The position numbers and the translations under genes are program-made. A stretch of 42,873 bases of DNA from Lysobacteraceae bacterium. Lineage in GTDB: Bacteria; Pseudomonadota; Gammaproteobacteria; Xanthomonadales; Xanthomonadaceae. The notes below the pieces were generated by a model. The model was not told where the DNA came from, did no database searches, and saw only the letters and a list, made by a program, of their open reading frames with translations. The stretch lies in assembly GCA_027483745.1 (NCBI GenBank), contig JAIXTZ010000364.1, forward strand, positions 1 through 42,873, in the 5' to 3' direction. Shown here in pieces: positions 9,648-18,197 of the stretch (its first letter is position 1; each line of letters begins with the position of its first letter).

Positions 9648-10119
9648 GGCCGGTGTCCGCCTCCACGATGATGCTGCGCCCGCCCACGACGGCGGTGCCG
9701 CCGTTCGGGCTCGGCAGGCCCTGCGCATTGAACGTGATCACCACCCCCTGCGTCACCGTCACGCCCGCCGTCGCAGTGCCGGCGAAGGCACCGCTGCCGC
9801 CCGGATTGGGGACATCGAGCGTGAAGCCGCCGGTGCTTCCGCAACTCGTGTCGGTACCATCCGCACGGCGACGCACTCGATAACTGTTGGTAGCCGTACT
9901 GACGTCGACTTGGATGTCGCAGCCGGTCGCCACGGCGAGGCGCTGGGCATAGCGGAATGCCGTGGCCACCTGCTCCGCGAAGGCGGCACTGCGGAAACTG
10001 CCCTCGCCGATGCGCGGTAAAGCGACCACGGCCAGAACGCCGAGGATCACGATGACGATCACCAGCTCCAGCAGCGTGAAACCAGCGCTTCGTTCGGACG
10101 GGAACAGGGGGCGGGTCAT
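9637..10119 (-). CDS. mshC: MSHA minor pilin-like protein MshC (GspH/FimT-like)
   Basis: This 160-residue prepilin-like protein has the leader MTRPLFPSERSAG and mature start FTLLELVIVIVILGVLAVVALP. The segment FAEQVATAFRYAQRLAVATG after the N-terminal helix is the typical GspH/FimT-like continuation. Two cysteines (TGCDIQV, DTSCGST) occur in the soluble part. It is the first gene after the pilin pair and is separated from it by 87 bases containing a strong hairpin. Its expression may therefore be lower than that of the pilins. It overlaps mshD by 11 bases. Confidence 0.84.
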   Translation of the reverse strand: MTRPLFPSERSAGFTLLELVIVIVILGVLAVVALPRIGEGSFRSAAFAEQVATAFRYAQRLAVATGCDIQVDVSTATNSYRVRRRADGTDTSCGSTGGFTLDVPNPGGSGAFAGTATAGVTVTQGVVITFNAQGLPSPNGGTAVVGGRSIIVEADTGHVR

Positions 10120-10146
10120 TCGGTCGGTTCAGGCCTCAACGACAGA

Positions 10147-10170
10147 GGGCGGCAGGTCACCCTGCCGCCC
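10147..10170 (-). terminator. Strong hairpin after the second pilin gene (attenuator or RNA-stabilising stem)
   Basis: Bases 10147-10156 (GGGCGGCAGG) pair perfectly with 10161-10170 around a 4-base loop. The stem begins 36 bases beyond the stop of the pilin gene at 10207-10605 on the minus strand. There is no clear T-run on the minus strand after it, so it is not a canonical intrinsic terminator. It may partly terminate, or protect the 3' end of an abundant pilin mRNA. Confidence 0.55.
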
Positions 10171-10206
10171 CCGTGCTCGGACGCGTTCAGCCGGGAGCGG
10201 ACGCGG

Positions 10207-10605
10207 TCAGGTGCCCGCGCGGACGGCGGTGAAGGGGCGTGTGGGCGTCGTCGTGCCCACGCGACGAAGCGAGCACGTCGTCAGCGTGCTGCCATTATTC
10301 GCGGCGATGGCCGTGTCTGCCACCACCTCAAAATTGCCGAGGCCTCCGTTCAGAACCAGCGACGCGTCACCGCAGCTGTCAACCGGTTCGCAGTCCGGAT
10401 CGGCTGCGCTGTGGTTGTTGACGGCGCAACCCGCGTAATTGATGTTCATCGCGGAGGTGATTGCGGACGCGGACGCGGTGAGCGCCGCTTCTTGAGCATC
10501 ATCTTCAAGGTTGACGAAGCGCGGCACCGCAATGGCGGCCAGCACGCCGAGCAGCACGATGACGATGACGAGTTCGATCAAGGTAAAACCGTTCTGGGTC
10601 TTCAT
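10207..10605 (-). CDS. mshA: MSHA-type pilin (second of two, mshA position)
   Basis: This 132-residue pilin has a very short leader and canonical cleavage site (MKTQNG|FTLIELVIVIVLLGVLA), with glutamate at mature position 5. The helix continues as AIAVPRFVNLEDDAQEAALTASASAITSAMNINYAG. Three cysteines in the middle (GCAVNN, DCEPVDSC) and one near the end (TTCSL) could form disulfides, including the C-terminal loop usual in type IV pilins. It starts 14 bases after the preceding pilin gene behind a GGAG ribosome site. By order it occupies the mshA place, but the other pilin shares more with Vibrio MshA, so which is the major subunit is uncertain. Confidence 0.83.
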   Translation of the reverse strand: MKTQNGFTLIELVIVIVLLGVLAAIAVPRFVNLEDDAQEAALTASASAITSAMNINYAGCAVNNHSAADPDCEPVDSCGDASLVLNGGLGNFEVVADTAIAANNGSTLTTCSLRRVGTTTPTRPFTAVRAGT

Positions 10606-10619
10606 TGGATTCTCCGGGC

Positions 10620-11090
10620 TCAGCAGCCAGTGATGTCACGCACGATCGCCGGTGTGGCACCGGGGCCGGTGGACGCAGTGTACGTCACGGCACAGCTGGC
10701 AATGCCATCGAGGTTGATCGTCAACGTCGCATTGCCCGTGCCGCCACCCGTGAAGTTGTAGCGCTGCGAAAGATTGTCGTACAGCTGTGTGATGTCGACC
10801 TGAGTGGCCTGCGGATAGCCAAATCGGGTGTTGACGTTCGGACCGGAACCCACCGCGCCGCCATCGATGTCCACGACGCCGACGGCGAGGTCGGAGTTGC
10901 CCGTGGCCGCGGACTTCGCATAGATCACGTTGCTGCCCGAGCGGATCGAGTTGAACAGCGAATCGACCACCGCGATGCGCGCCTCGCGCTGCAGCGAGAT
11001 GAAACGCGGGATCGCCAGTGCGGCCAGGATGCCGAGGACGACGATGACGATGACGAGTTCGATGAGGGTGAAGCCGGACTGACGACGCAT
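10620..11090 (-). CDS. mshB: MSHA-type pilin (first of two, mshB position; MshA-like sequence)
   Basis: This 156-residue pilin begins MRRQSG|FTLIELVIVIVVLGILAALAIPRF, with glutamate at mature position 5. After the helix it carries SGSNVIYAKSAATGN, and later a GYPQAT motif. The combination (a VYSKA-like stretch, then GYP) is characteristic of MshA pilins. Two cysteines near the C-terminus (ASCAVTY and the final residue of ITGC) could form the disulfide loop. By order it sits at the mshB place, between mshF and the second pilin. It is the first gene after a 137-base gap with promoter candidates. The symbol follows gene order; by sequence it may be the main MshA subunit. Confidence 0.82.
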   Translation of the reverse strand: MRRQSGFTLIELVIVIVVLGILAALAIPRFISLQREARIAVVDSLFNSIRSGSNVIYAKSAATGNSDLAVGVVDIDGGAVGSGPNVNTRFGYPQATQVDITQLYDNLSQRYNFTGGGTGNATLTINLDGIASCAVTYTASTGPGATPAIVRDITGC

Positions 11091-11149
11091 GGACGAAAAC
11101 CTGTCGGTAGGAGAGGGACGACCCAGCTTGGGCGCTGGATCACGAAAGT

Positions 11150-11189
11150 ACTATACGCCCTTGATTTACTTGGAAGAATCGGACGTGCC
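11150..11189 (-). promoter_or_regulatory. Candidate pilin promoter region
   Basis: The 137-base gap between mshF and the first pilin gene holds a TATAGT box on the minus strand (11150-11155), about 60 bases before the start codon. No good -35 box lies 16-18 bases upstream. A GGCACG hexamer (11184-11189) resembles the -24 element of sigma-54 promoters, but the matching -12 GC is replaced. Either may drive strong pilin expression. Both are weak matches judged by eye. Confidence 0.3.
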
Positions 11190-11227
11190 GTGAATTGCTG
11201 TAAACGCTCGCGTGCGTTGCCGGGCAC

Positions 11228-11743
11228 TCAGGAAGGCGGTACACCGCCGCTCACAGGCACCAGAAGCAAATCCCGGGCCAAGCCCGGCGTCGAACTCTCG
11301 ACGCGATCAAGCACGAGTTCAACGCGCCATCGCCGGTCGCCACCCTCCAGCCACGTCACCCGGTAAACCAGCTCGCCGCGTGCGGCATCGAAGCTCCAAC
11401 GCTCGTCGGCCCAAGAGGGCAGCGGACCGCCGGGGATCTCCCCCGCCGGCAGCGCGGCGAGGCGGTCTTGCGCCCAGCGTCGCGGGTCGCTCCCGGCGCG
11501 TCGCTCGAGGCCCGCGATGCCCTCCTCCGCCACCACGCGCTTGCCTTCGAGCCAAACGAGGTTTTCGAGGTTCTGCTCGGCGAGACCAAGGGCCAGGCGC
11601 TCCCCCTCGGCGAGGACGTCGCGCCCGGCACGGAACAGCAAGGTCGCAAGCACCACCACGATCAGCAGGCTCACGGCGCGGTTCACCTGCCGCAGCCAGC
11701 CCGCGTTCGTCGTGGCGAGCTCGGGCTGTCGCGCGGGCTTCAC
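11228..11743 (-). CDS. mshF: MSHA biogenesis protein MshF-like
   Basis: This is a 171-residue protein with one N-terminal membrane segment (about 23-42, VSLLIVVVLATLLFRAG) and a soluble, probably periplasmic domain. Residues 45-70 look helical. The later part is beta-rich (ELVYRVTWLEGG...WRVELVLDRVES). The start is a GTG, 10 bases after the mshG stop, with a GAGG-like ribosome site in the junction. The assignment rests on its place between mshG and the pilins and on its topology, since MshF is poorly conserved. Its exact role in the pilus is unknown. Confidence 0.65.
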   Translation of the reverse strand: MKPARQPELATTNAGWLRQVNRAVSLLIVVVLATLLFRAGRDVLAEGERLALGLAEQNLENLVWLEGKRVVAEEGIAGLERRAGSDPRRWAQDRLAALPAGEIPGGPLPSWADERWSFDAARGELVYRVTWLEGGDRRWRVELVLDRVESSTPGLARDLLLVPVSGGVPPS

Positions 11744-11753
11744 GGCATCCGCC

Positions 11754-12977
11754 TCATTGGCGGGCCAGCTTCACGAGGTCCCACATCGGCAGCAGCACGC
11801 CGAGGGCGAGGATGAAGACGATGCCGGCAACGATCACCGTAAGGATCGGCTGGAGCAGGTCGTTGAGGTTGCGTACGTCGTAGTCGACCTCGCGCTCGTA
11901 GAAGTCCGCCACTTCGACGAGCATGTCGTCGATCTGGCCGGTCTCCTCGCCCACCGTCAGCATCTGCAGCACCAAGGGTGTGAAGCATTGCTGCATTGCC
12001 GCGGCGCGCGTCAGGCTCTCGCCGCGCTCGATCGCCGAACGCATGCCGAGAAGCTGTCGGGCGATCACGTCGTTCTCGACGGCCAGCGAGACGACCGCCA
12101 GCGCCTGGAGCACCGGCACGCCGGAGCGGGTGGCCATCGCGAAGGCCCGGGCGAACCGCGCCAAGGTGGCGCGAAGGACGATGTTGCCGATGATGGGCAT
12201 CTTCAACAGCAGCCCGTGCCAGCGCAGTCGCCCGGCCTCCGTCTGGACGTAGTGGCGCAGCCACCAGGCGCCCCCCAGCATGCCGCCCAGCACCAGCCAC
12301 CACCACGCGGCGAAGAAATTGGAGGTGCCGATGATGATGCGCGTGGGCAGCGGCAACTCGACATTGAAGGAGCCGTACAGCTTGGCGAATTCCGGGATCA
12401 CGAAGCTCATGATCACGAACACCGCGAGGGCGACGAAGACGATGACGATCACCGGGTAGCGGACCGCCGTCTTCACCTGCTCCACCACCTTCTGCTCGCG
12501 TTCGAGGTGCTGGTTAAGCCGCAGGAAGGCCTCGTCGATGCGGCCGCTTTCTTCGCCGACCCGCACGATCGCCGTCAGCAGCGGTCCGAACACCTTCGGG
12601 TGGCGCGACATCGCGGTGGCCATGTCGCGGCCTGCCTCCAGCTCCTCGAGCATCGCCAGCAGCGTCTTGCCGAGAACCGCGTTGCGCGAGGTGGTGGAGA
12701 GCCGACGCAACGCCTGCGTGATGGGGACGCCGGCCCGGGCGAGCGCATACATCTGCCGGGTGAACAGGATCAGGTCGACGCGGCTCGGGGCGTTGAAGCC
12801 GAGCGACGCCATGAACTGCTCGCCGATCGGCGGCTGCGTGACGGCCTCGACGATTTCCAGCGGCACCATGCCACTGCTGCCGAGCTGGCGCGCCACGGCG
12901 TCGCTGGACAAGCCCTCGACCGAACCGCTGACCGGCCGGCCTTGGGCGTCGCGCGCCTTGTACTGGAAGCTGGGCAT
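11754..12977 (-). CDS. mshG: MSHA platform protein MshG (PilC/GspF family)
   Basis: This 407-residue inner-membrane protein has two GspF domains. The N-terminal MPSFQYKARDAQGRPVSGSVEG start is typical. Motifs LFTRQMYALARAGVPITQALR (about 72-92) and VGEESGRIDEAF mark the first domain. In the second, RFARAFAMATRSGVPVLQAL and TVGEETGQIDDMLVEVADFYE repeat the pattern. Hydrophobic segments lie near 170-192, 222-245 and 375-397. PilC/GspF proteins form the platform through which the assembly ATPase extrudes pilin. It starts 3 bases after mshE, which encodes its ATPase partner. Confidence 0.93.
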   Translation of the reverse strand: MPSFQYKARDAQGRPVSGSVEGLSSDAVARQLGSSGMVPLEIVEAVTQPPIGEQFMASLGFNAPSRVDLILFTRQMYALARAGVPITQALRRLSTTSRNAVLGKTLLAMLEELEAGRDMATAMSRHPKVFGPLLTAIVRVGEESGRIDEAFLRLNQHLEREQKVVEQVKTAVRYPVIVIVFVALAVFVIMSFVIPEFAKLYGSFNVELPLPTRIIIGTSNFFAAWWWLVLGGMLGGAWWLRHYVQTEAGRLRWHGLLLKMPIIGNIVLRATLARFARAFAMATRSGVPVLQALAVVSLAVENDVIARQLLGMRSAIERGESLTRAAAMQQCFTPLVLQMLTVGEETGQIDDMLVEVADFYEREVDYDVRNLNDLLQPILTVIVAGIVFILALGVLLPMWDLVKLARQ

Positions 12978-12980
12978 GCG

Positions 12981-14714
12981 TCAGTGCGTCCCCGACTGCG
13001 CGAGCTCGCCACCGATGCGCTTCGCCTCCTCCAGCGTGCTCAGGCCGGCCAGAGCGTAGTCCAGGGCCGCCTGCGCCAAGGGCCGGAAAAGCGGCGCCTT
13101 GGCGGCCGCATGCACGAAGCCGTCGTGTTGGCCGCGGCGCAGTGCGTTCAGCATCTCGAGGGTGGGCTCGAGGTATTCGTAGACGCCGATGCGGCCGCGA
13201 TAGCCGGTGCCGTTGCAGTGCTGGCAGCCGCGCCCGCGGCGCAGGCCGTCGGTAGGCGCACCCGGGCGCATCTCGGCGAGCCACGCTTGGTCGTTGGCGT
13301 CGGGCAGGTAGCGCTCACCGCAACTGTCGCAGACGCGGCGGACGAGGCGCTGCGCGATGATCACGCGCAGGGACGCCGCGAGCAGGTAGCCGGGCGCGCC
13401 CATGTCCAGCAGGCGGTCCGCGGTGCCCACGGCGTCGTTGGTGTGCAGCGTCGACAGCACGAGGTGGCCGGTCATCGCGGCGCGCAGGCCGATCTCGGCG
13501 GTTTCCTGGTCGCGCATTTCGCCAACGAGGATGATGTCCGGGTCCTGTCGCAGCGCGGAACGCAGCACCGCCGCGAAGTCGAGGCCGATCTTGGTGTTCA
13601 CCTGCACCTGGCTGATGCGCGGCAGGCGGTACTCGACCGGATCCTCGACCGTGATGACTTTCTTCTCCGGCCGGTTGAGGGTGTTCAACGCCGCGTACAG
13701 GGAGGTGGTCTTGCCCGAGCCGGTGGGGCCGGTGACGAGGATGATGCCGCTGGGGGAATGCAGCACGTTGCGGAAACGCGCCAGCATCGGCGCCGGCATG
13801 CCGAGGTAGTCGAGGTCGAGCATCGCGCCGCTCTGGTCGAGCAGTCGCATCACCACCGACTCGCCGTGCTGCACCGGCATCGTCGACACACGGACGTCGA
13901 TGGCCTTGCCGCGCACGCTGATCTGGAAGCGGCCGTCCTGCGGCATGCGCTTCTCGGAAATGTTCAGGCCCGCCATCAGCTTCAGGCGCAGCACCAGCGC
14001 CGAAGCGATCTGCCGCTCGCGGATGATCTGTTCGTTGAGGACGCCGTCCACGCGCTGGCGCAGCCGCAGGCAGTCGGTGTCGGGCTCGATGTGGATGTCC
14101 GAGGCACCGGCCTGCACCGCGTCGACGAACAGCGACTGCAGCAGCTTGACCACCGGCGCGTCAGCCGTGTCCTCGCCGAGGCCCAGCTGGGAAACGTCCA
14201 GCGCGGCGTCGTTGCTGACCTCTTCGGAGAGCTCCTGGGCCAGCGAGCTGATTTCCTCGGTGCGGCGATACACGGTGTCGAAGGTGCGCAACACCTCGTC
14301 CTCGCGCACCAGGGCGAGGCGGATCTCCTTGCCCCCCAGCACGCGCGCCAGCTCGTCGTAGGCGAAGAGATCGGTGGGGTCGGCCATGCCGACCACGTAG
14401 CTTCCCCCCTCCTCCTTCAGGACGATGCTGCGGAAGCGCCGAGCCAAGGTCTCCGGGAGCCTGCGCACCAGCGCGGGCTCGAAACGGTAGCTGCGCAAGT
14501 CGATCAGCGGGATCGCAAGCTGCCGCGACAGCAGCTGCAGCATGTCGTTCTCGCTGACCATGCCGAGGTCGATGAGCGTGCGGCCGAGCTTGGAGCCGAG
14601 CTTGCGCTGCTCGGACAGCGCGTGCTGCAGCTGTTCGGCCGTGATCAGGCCGTTCTCGACCAGCAGGTCGCCGATGCGGATCTTCTTCACGGCGGCACTG
14701 GGAATCGTGGACAT
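12981..14714 (-). CDS. mshE: MSHA assembly ATPase MshE with c-di-GMP-binding MshEN domain
   Basis: This is a 577-residue PilB/GspE-type ATPase. The N-terminus contains two 24-residue MshEN motifs with a 5-residue spacer. The first, residues 13-36, starts RIGDLLVENGLI and ends in Q. The second, residues 42-65, starts KLGRTLIDLGMV and ends in Q. This is the known c-di-GMP-binding pattern of MshE. The Walker A loop GPTGSGKTT lies near residue 330, followed by the Walker B segment DIILVGEMRD and the His box LSTLHTND. Two CxxC pairs (CDSCGERY and CQHCNGTG) form the usual zinc site. The start at 14714 is 2 bases after the mshN stop and gives the conserved N-terminus; a longer reading would run back into mshN. 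Confidence 0.95.
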   Translation of the reverse strand: MSTIPSAAVKKIRIGDLLVENGLITAEQLQHALSEQRKLGSKLGRTLIDLGMVSENDMLQLLSRQLAIPLIDLRSYRFEPALVRRLPETLARRFRSIVLKEEGGSYVVGMADPTDLFAYDELARVLGGKEIRLALVREDEVLRTFDTVYRRTEEISSLAQELSEEVSNDAALDVSQLGLGEDTADAPVVKLLQSLFVDAVQAGASDIHIEPDTDCLRLRQRVDGVLNEQIIRERQIASALVLRLKLMAGLNISEKRMPQDGRFQISVRGKAIDVRVSTMPVQHGESVVMRLLDQSGAMLDLDYLGMPAPMLARFRNVLHSPSGIILVTGPTGSGKTTSLYAALNTLNRPEKKVITVEDPVEYRLPRISQVQVNTKIGLDFAAVLRSALRQDPDIILVGEMRDQETAEIGLRAAMTGHLVLSTLHTNDAVGTADRLLDMGAPGYLLAASLRVIIAQRLVRRVCDSCGERYLPDANDQAWLAEMRPGAPTDGLRRGRGCQHCNGTGYRGRIGVYEYLEPTLEMLNALRRGQHDGFVHAAAKAPLFRPLAQAALDYALAGLSTLEEAKRIGGELAQSGTH

Positions 14715-14716
14715 GG

Positions 14717-15604
14717 TCACCTCGGTGGTTCGGCGGAGAGGGCCTCGACCCGCTCGCCAAGATAGTCTGTCAAAGCCGGGTCGAGCGGACCGCGGCGCTG
14801 CGCCTCGCGGAAGGCGCCGAGCGCCTCTGCACCCCGACCGCTGGCGTCGAGCGAGATGCCCAAGCCTGCCCACCACGCGCCGACCTCGGGGTCTTGGCGC
14901 AGGGCGCGGCGGTACGCCTCCTCGGCCTCGGCGTGGCGGCCCAGCGCCTGCAGGGCGGCCGCCTCCAGCGCGTTCCGCTCCGCAGAGTGCACGCTCAGGT
15001 CGGACAGGCCAGTGAGCGCGTCGCTGGCGCGTCCTTCGGACAGCGCGCTTCGGGCCGCGTCCAAGGGATCGATCTCCGACATCACGCGCTCGATGCGGGT
15101 CCGCGCAAGCGGCGCGGCGTCGTCGGGGCGGGCGATCGGCTCGACCGGCGAATCCGCCAGCCGAGGGGCGACAGGCGCGTCGGCCATCGACGGCGACGCA
15201 TCGATCAATACCGGGGACTCAGGCGGCGTTTCGCCGTCGCTCGCCGGCACCGCGGCGGTAACGCCCTCGGATCGCTCGACCTCGGAGGCGGCCGACGCCG
15301 AGACCTCGGCAACAAGCGGGGCGGGCACCGGCGGAGGAGCCGGTGCGTCGACCGGCATCGCATCGACCGTAGGCGGAGCGCCTACCGGTGCGAGGGCTTT
15401 CCATCGATGCGCCACCAGCATCACCACTGCGGACGCCAGCGCGACCGTCAATGCCGCGACCAACCACCACAGGCGACTCGAACGCCATCCGGCAGGTCGG
15501 GTTCCAGCGGCCTGCCCGACGGCGGCCATCGCCGTGCGGCGCGATGCGCCGCCGCCCTGCCCGCGCGCATCGAGGTCGCGAAGCATCTGGTTGATCACGC
15601 TCAT
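14717..15604 (-). CDS. mshN: MSHA biogenesis protein MshN (TPR protein)
   Basis: This 295-residue protein starts with MSVINQMLRDLDARG, the signature N-terminus of MshN and GspB-like proteins. A membrane segment follows near 44-64 (LWWLVAALTVALASAVVMLV). Then comes a long proline/alanine-rich, disordered, acidic linker (about 75-180). The C-terminal part (about 190-290) contains two or three TPR-like units, including ALGRHAEAEEAYRRALRQDPEVGAWW. It is anchored in the inner membrane with the TPRs presumably in the periplasm. Its start overlaps the mshM stop by ATGA, and mshE follows after two bases. Confidence 0.88.
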   Translation of the reverse strand: MSVINQMLRDLDARGQGGGASRRTAMAAVGQAAGTRPAGWRSSRLWWLVAALTVALASAVVMLVAHRWKALAPVGAPPTVDAMPVDAPAPPPVPAPLVAEVSASAASEVERSEGVTAAVPASDGETPPESPVLIDASPSMADAPVAPRLADSPVEPIARPDDAAPLARTRIERVMSEIDPLDAARSALSEGRASDALTGLSDLSVHSAERNALEAAALQALGRHAEAEEAYRRALRQDPEVGAWWAGLGISLDASGRGAEALGAFREAQRRGPLDPALTDYLGERVEALSAEPPR

Positions 15605-16518
15605 GCCGTCCCCCCGGCGAAACGCCAAGCCACGACCGCTACGGCGACCGCCGCGAGGACAGCGGCCGACCACGCTGCGGCCCTGCCCCAGCCGGCGCGC
15701 GCGGGCGCCTGTGCACCATCGGTGTCGCGCACGGCCAGCGCCACTTCGGCCTCCGAGACCTCACGCAGTCCGCGGCCATAGGCCAGCAGCAGGGCCTTGT
15801 GCGCGAGCACGTTCACCAGGCGCGGAATGCCGCCACTCGCGCGGTGCAGGCGGCGCAGGGCGCGCTGCGCGAACAGCGGCCGGCCGTTGTAACCGGCCAC
15901 CGAGAGGCGGTGCTGCAGGTAGAGCGCCACGCCGTCGGCATCGAGCGGCTGCAGGCGGTAGCCGAAGCCGATGCGCTGCCGCAGTTGGCGCAGCTGCGGC
16001 TGCGCCAGACGCTGGTCCAGCTCGGGCTGGCCGAACAGGACGACATGCAGGAGCTTGCGGGTCTCGGTCTCGAGGTTCGACAGCAGCCGCAACGCCTCGA
16101 GGCTCTCATCCGACAAGGCCTGCGCCTCGTCGATGATGACCGCGACGCGCTTTCCGCCCGCCGCCAGCTCGATCAGCCGCTCCTGCAGCTTCTTGACCAG
16201 CGTGTGCTGGCGCGGCGTGGGCCCGAGCGCCACGCGCAGCTCGTCGGCGATGGCGCGTCGCAGGGCGTCCGGGTCGAGGTAGGGGTTCGGCACCCAGGCC
16301 GTCACCCACTGCTCGTCGAGGCTATTCAGCAACAGACGGCAGAGCAGCGTCTTGCCGGTACCGACTTCGCCGGTGACCTTGATGAACCCTTCCCCGGCGT
16401 CGAGGGCGACCCTCAGCACCTGCAGGGCTTCGACGTGGGCGTCGTTGCGGAAGAAGAAGCCGGTGTCCGGCGTCAGCGAGAACGGCGCCTGGCGGAGGCC
16501 GAAGTGGTCTTCGTACAT
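15601..16518 (-). CDS. mshM: MSHA biogenesis protein MshM (ExeA-like AAA ATPase)
   Basis: This is a 305-residue ExeA/GspA-like ATPase. The N-terminus MYEDHFGLRQAPFSLTPDTGFFF is the family signature and fixes the start at 16518. The Walker A loop is GEVGTGKTLL near residue 50, and the Walker B strand is RVAVIIDEAQAL near 130. A sensor-like segment reads FGQPELDQRLAQPQLRQLRQR. The last 25 residues form a single membrane helix (WSAAVLAAVAVAVVAWRF). Members of the family help assemble secretin channels. It lies 20 bases after mshL and overlaps mshN by ATGA. Confidence 0.92.
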   Translation of the reverse strand: MYEDHFGLRQAPFSLTPDTGFFFRNDAHVEALQVLRVALDAGEGFIKVTGEVGTGKTLLCRLLLNSLDEQWVTAWVPNPYLDPDALRRAIADELRVALGPTPRQHTLVKKLQERLIELAAGGKRVAVIIDEAQALSDESLEALRLLSNLETETRKLLHVVLFGQPELDQRLAQPQLRQLRQRIGFGYRLQPLDADGVALYLQHRLSVAGYNGRPLFAQRALRRLHRASGGIPRLVNVLAHKALLLAYGRGLREVSEAEVALAVRDTDGAQAPARAGWGRAAAWSAAVLAAVAVAVVAWRFAGGTA

Positions 16519-16538
16519 CGCCGTGGCCAGGCCACCGG

Positions 16539-18197
16539 TCAAGGGGTTTCCGACTGCAGCGCGCGCGTCTCCTCGAGGCGCGGCTGCGCGGCGCGATCCC
16601 AAGTCTCGGCACCGTCGACCACCGTGGGGCGCAGCAGGATCACCAGCTCGGTCTTGCGGCCGGAATTGCGCGTCTGGCGGAACAGCTGGCCCAGCACCGG
16701 GATGGCGCCGAGGAACGGCGTGCGCGCGTTCTGTCGCGTCTCGCTGTCCTGCATCAGGCCGCCGATCACAACCAGCTGGCCGTTACTGGCGCGCACGATC
16801 GAATCGCTCTGGCGCACCGCGCTGACCGCCAGCGGCAGGCGGTAGTCGCGGTCGCCGACGACGATCAGCTTGGTCTGGTCCTCGACTTCCGAAATGGTCG
16901 GCTGCACGTGCAGCAGCACGTCGCCGTCCTCGGAGATCTGCGGGGTCACGTCGAGCGAGATGCCGGAGAAGAACGGCGTCAGCTCCAGCGACGGGTCGGT
17001 CTGCTGGGTCTGGTTGCCAACGCTCTGGTTCTGCGCGCCGCTGATGCCGGTGACGAAGAACTCGTCGCTGCCGACCTTGATGACGGCCTTCTGGTTGTTG
17101 GTGGCCGACACCCGTGGGCTCGACATCACGCGGACGTCGCCCTGCTGCTTCAGCAGTTCGACGAAGGCGCTGAAGTCGCCGCGCTGCCAGCCGATGCTGA
17201 ACACGCCGCCGAAGGCCGAGGTCGCCGTGCCATCCGGCAACGAGGGGTTGTTGGGATTGAGACTGCCGGTGTTGCCCCCGATCTCCGAGCGGCCATCCGG
17301 GCCGAAGATGGCCCCACCACCGGTCTGGCCGATGATGCCGGCGCCGCTGTCCACCACTTGGGCCCAATTGATGCCGGCCTGGAACTTGTCGTTCAGCGTC
17401 ACCTCGATGATCCGCGCCTCGAGGATCACCTGGCGCGTCACCGCACCCTGCACGGCGTCAAGGTAGCGCTGCACGTCGCGCATCTCCGAGGGCAGTGCGC
17501 GCACGACGACCGTGCTCGACTGCGGGCTGACGATGACCGAGCGGCCCGGGCCATCACCGACGATGGCTACCAGGGCGCGGTCCAGCTCCGCCCAGTAGTC
17601 GGATTCGCTGCGCGTGCGGACGCGGCTGGTGAAGGCCTCGCTGCGCCCGCTGCTGCCTGCTCCCGACTCGCCGTCCTCGCCACCGCCGTCGCCCGCCGAG
17701 GCGTTGGTGGCCTGGCCGTTGCTGTTCTCGCTGCTGGTCAGGTCGCCCGCATTGACGCGCGTGCGCGATTCCCCGACGCGCTGCAGGTGCAGGTAATCGA
17801 CCTCGAACACGCGCGACTGCAGCCGCGCCGGCAACACGATGTAGCCGTTGCTGCGCGGCTCGTACTCGTAGCCATAGACCTCGCGAACCACCTCGAGCAC
17901 TTCCGGCACCGTGACGCTCTTCAGGCTCAGGCTGATGTTCCCGGCCACGTCAGGGTGGACCACCATGTTGATGGCCGTGTCCTGCACGAGGCTCATGAAG
18001 AAGGCGCGGGCCGGCACCTCGTCGACATCGACATTGAAGCGCGGCACCGCGGCCGGGCGCGGGGGCGGCGCGACCAGGGCGCGCGTGACGGCAGGCGGCG
18101 GCGTCGCGGCCTGCGCGGGCGTGGCGGGCGCCGGCGTCTGGGCCGCCAAGGGCGCGACCAGCAGCAGGGCCAGCGGGATCGGCAGGAATCGAAGCAT
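16539..18197 (-). CDS. mshL: MSHA outer-membrane secretin MshL
   Basis: This 552-residue secretin has a signal peptide (about 1-19, cut after LAA) without a lipobox cysteine. An STN/N0-like domain follows (about 53-120, [27 protein letters not shown]). Next come a Ser/Gly-rich acidic insert (150-195), an N1-like domain and the secretin core (about 240-530). Secretin hallmarks include [36 protein letters not shown] and [30 protein letters not shown]. The channel lets the pilus cross the outer membrane. Its start codon shares one base with the mshK stop (TGATG), which suggests coupled translation. Confidence 0.95.
   Translation of the reverse strand: MLRFLPIPLALLLVAPLAAQTPAPATPAQAATPPPAVTRALVAPPPRPAAVPRFNVDVDEVPARAFFMSLVQDTAINMVVHPDVAGNISLSLKSVTVPEVLEVVREVYGYEYEPRSNGYIVLPARLQSRVFEVDYLHLQRVGESRTRVNAGDLTSSENSNGQATNASAGDGGGEDGESGAGSSGRSEAFTSRVRTRSESDYWAELDRALVAIVGDGPGRSVIVSPQSSTVVVRALPSEMRDVQRYLDAVQGAVTRQVILEARIIEVTLNDKFQAGINWAQVVDSGAGIIGQTGGGAIFGPDGRSEIGGNTGSLNPNNPSLPDGTATSAFGGVFSIGWQRGDFSAFVELLKQQGDVRVMSSPRVSATNNQKAVIKVGSDEFFVTGISGAQNQSVGNQTQQTDPSLELTPFFSGISLDVTPQISEDGDVLLHVQPTISEVEDQTKLIVVGDRDYRLPLAVSAVRQSDSIVRASNGQLVVIGGLMQDSETRQNARTPFLGAIPVLGQLFRQTRNSGRKTELVILLRPTVVDGAETWDRAAQPRLEETRALQSETP

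Noticed and set aside
8375..10605. Assignment of the pilin-like genes to a type II secretion system
   Set aside because: The MshN, MshM, MshL, MshE and MshQ features and the gene order fit MSHA; no GspC, GspL or GspD-type set is present.
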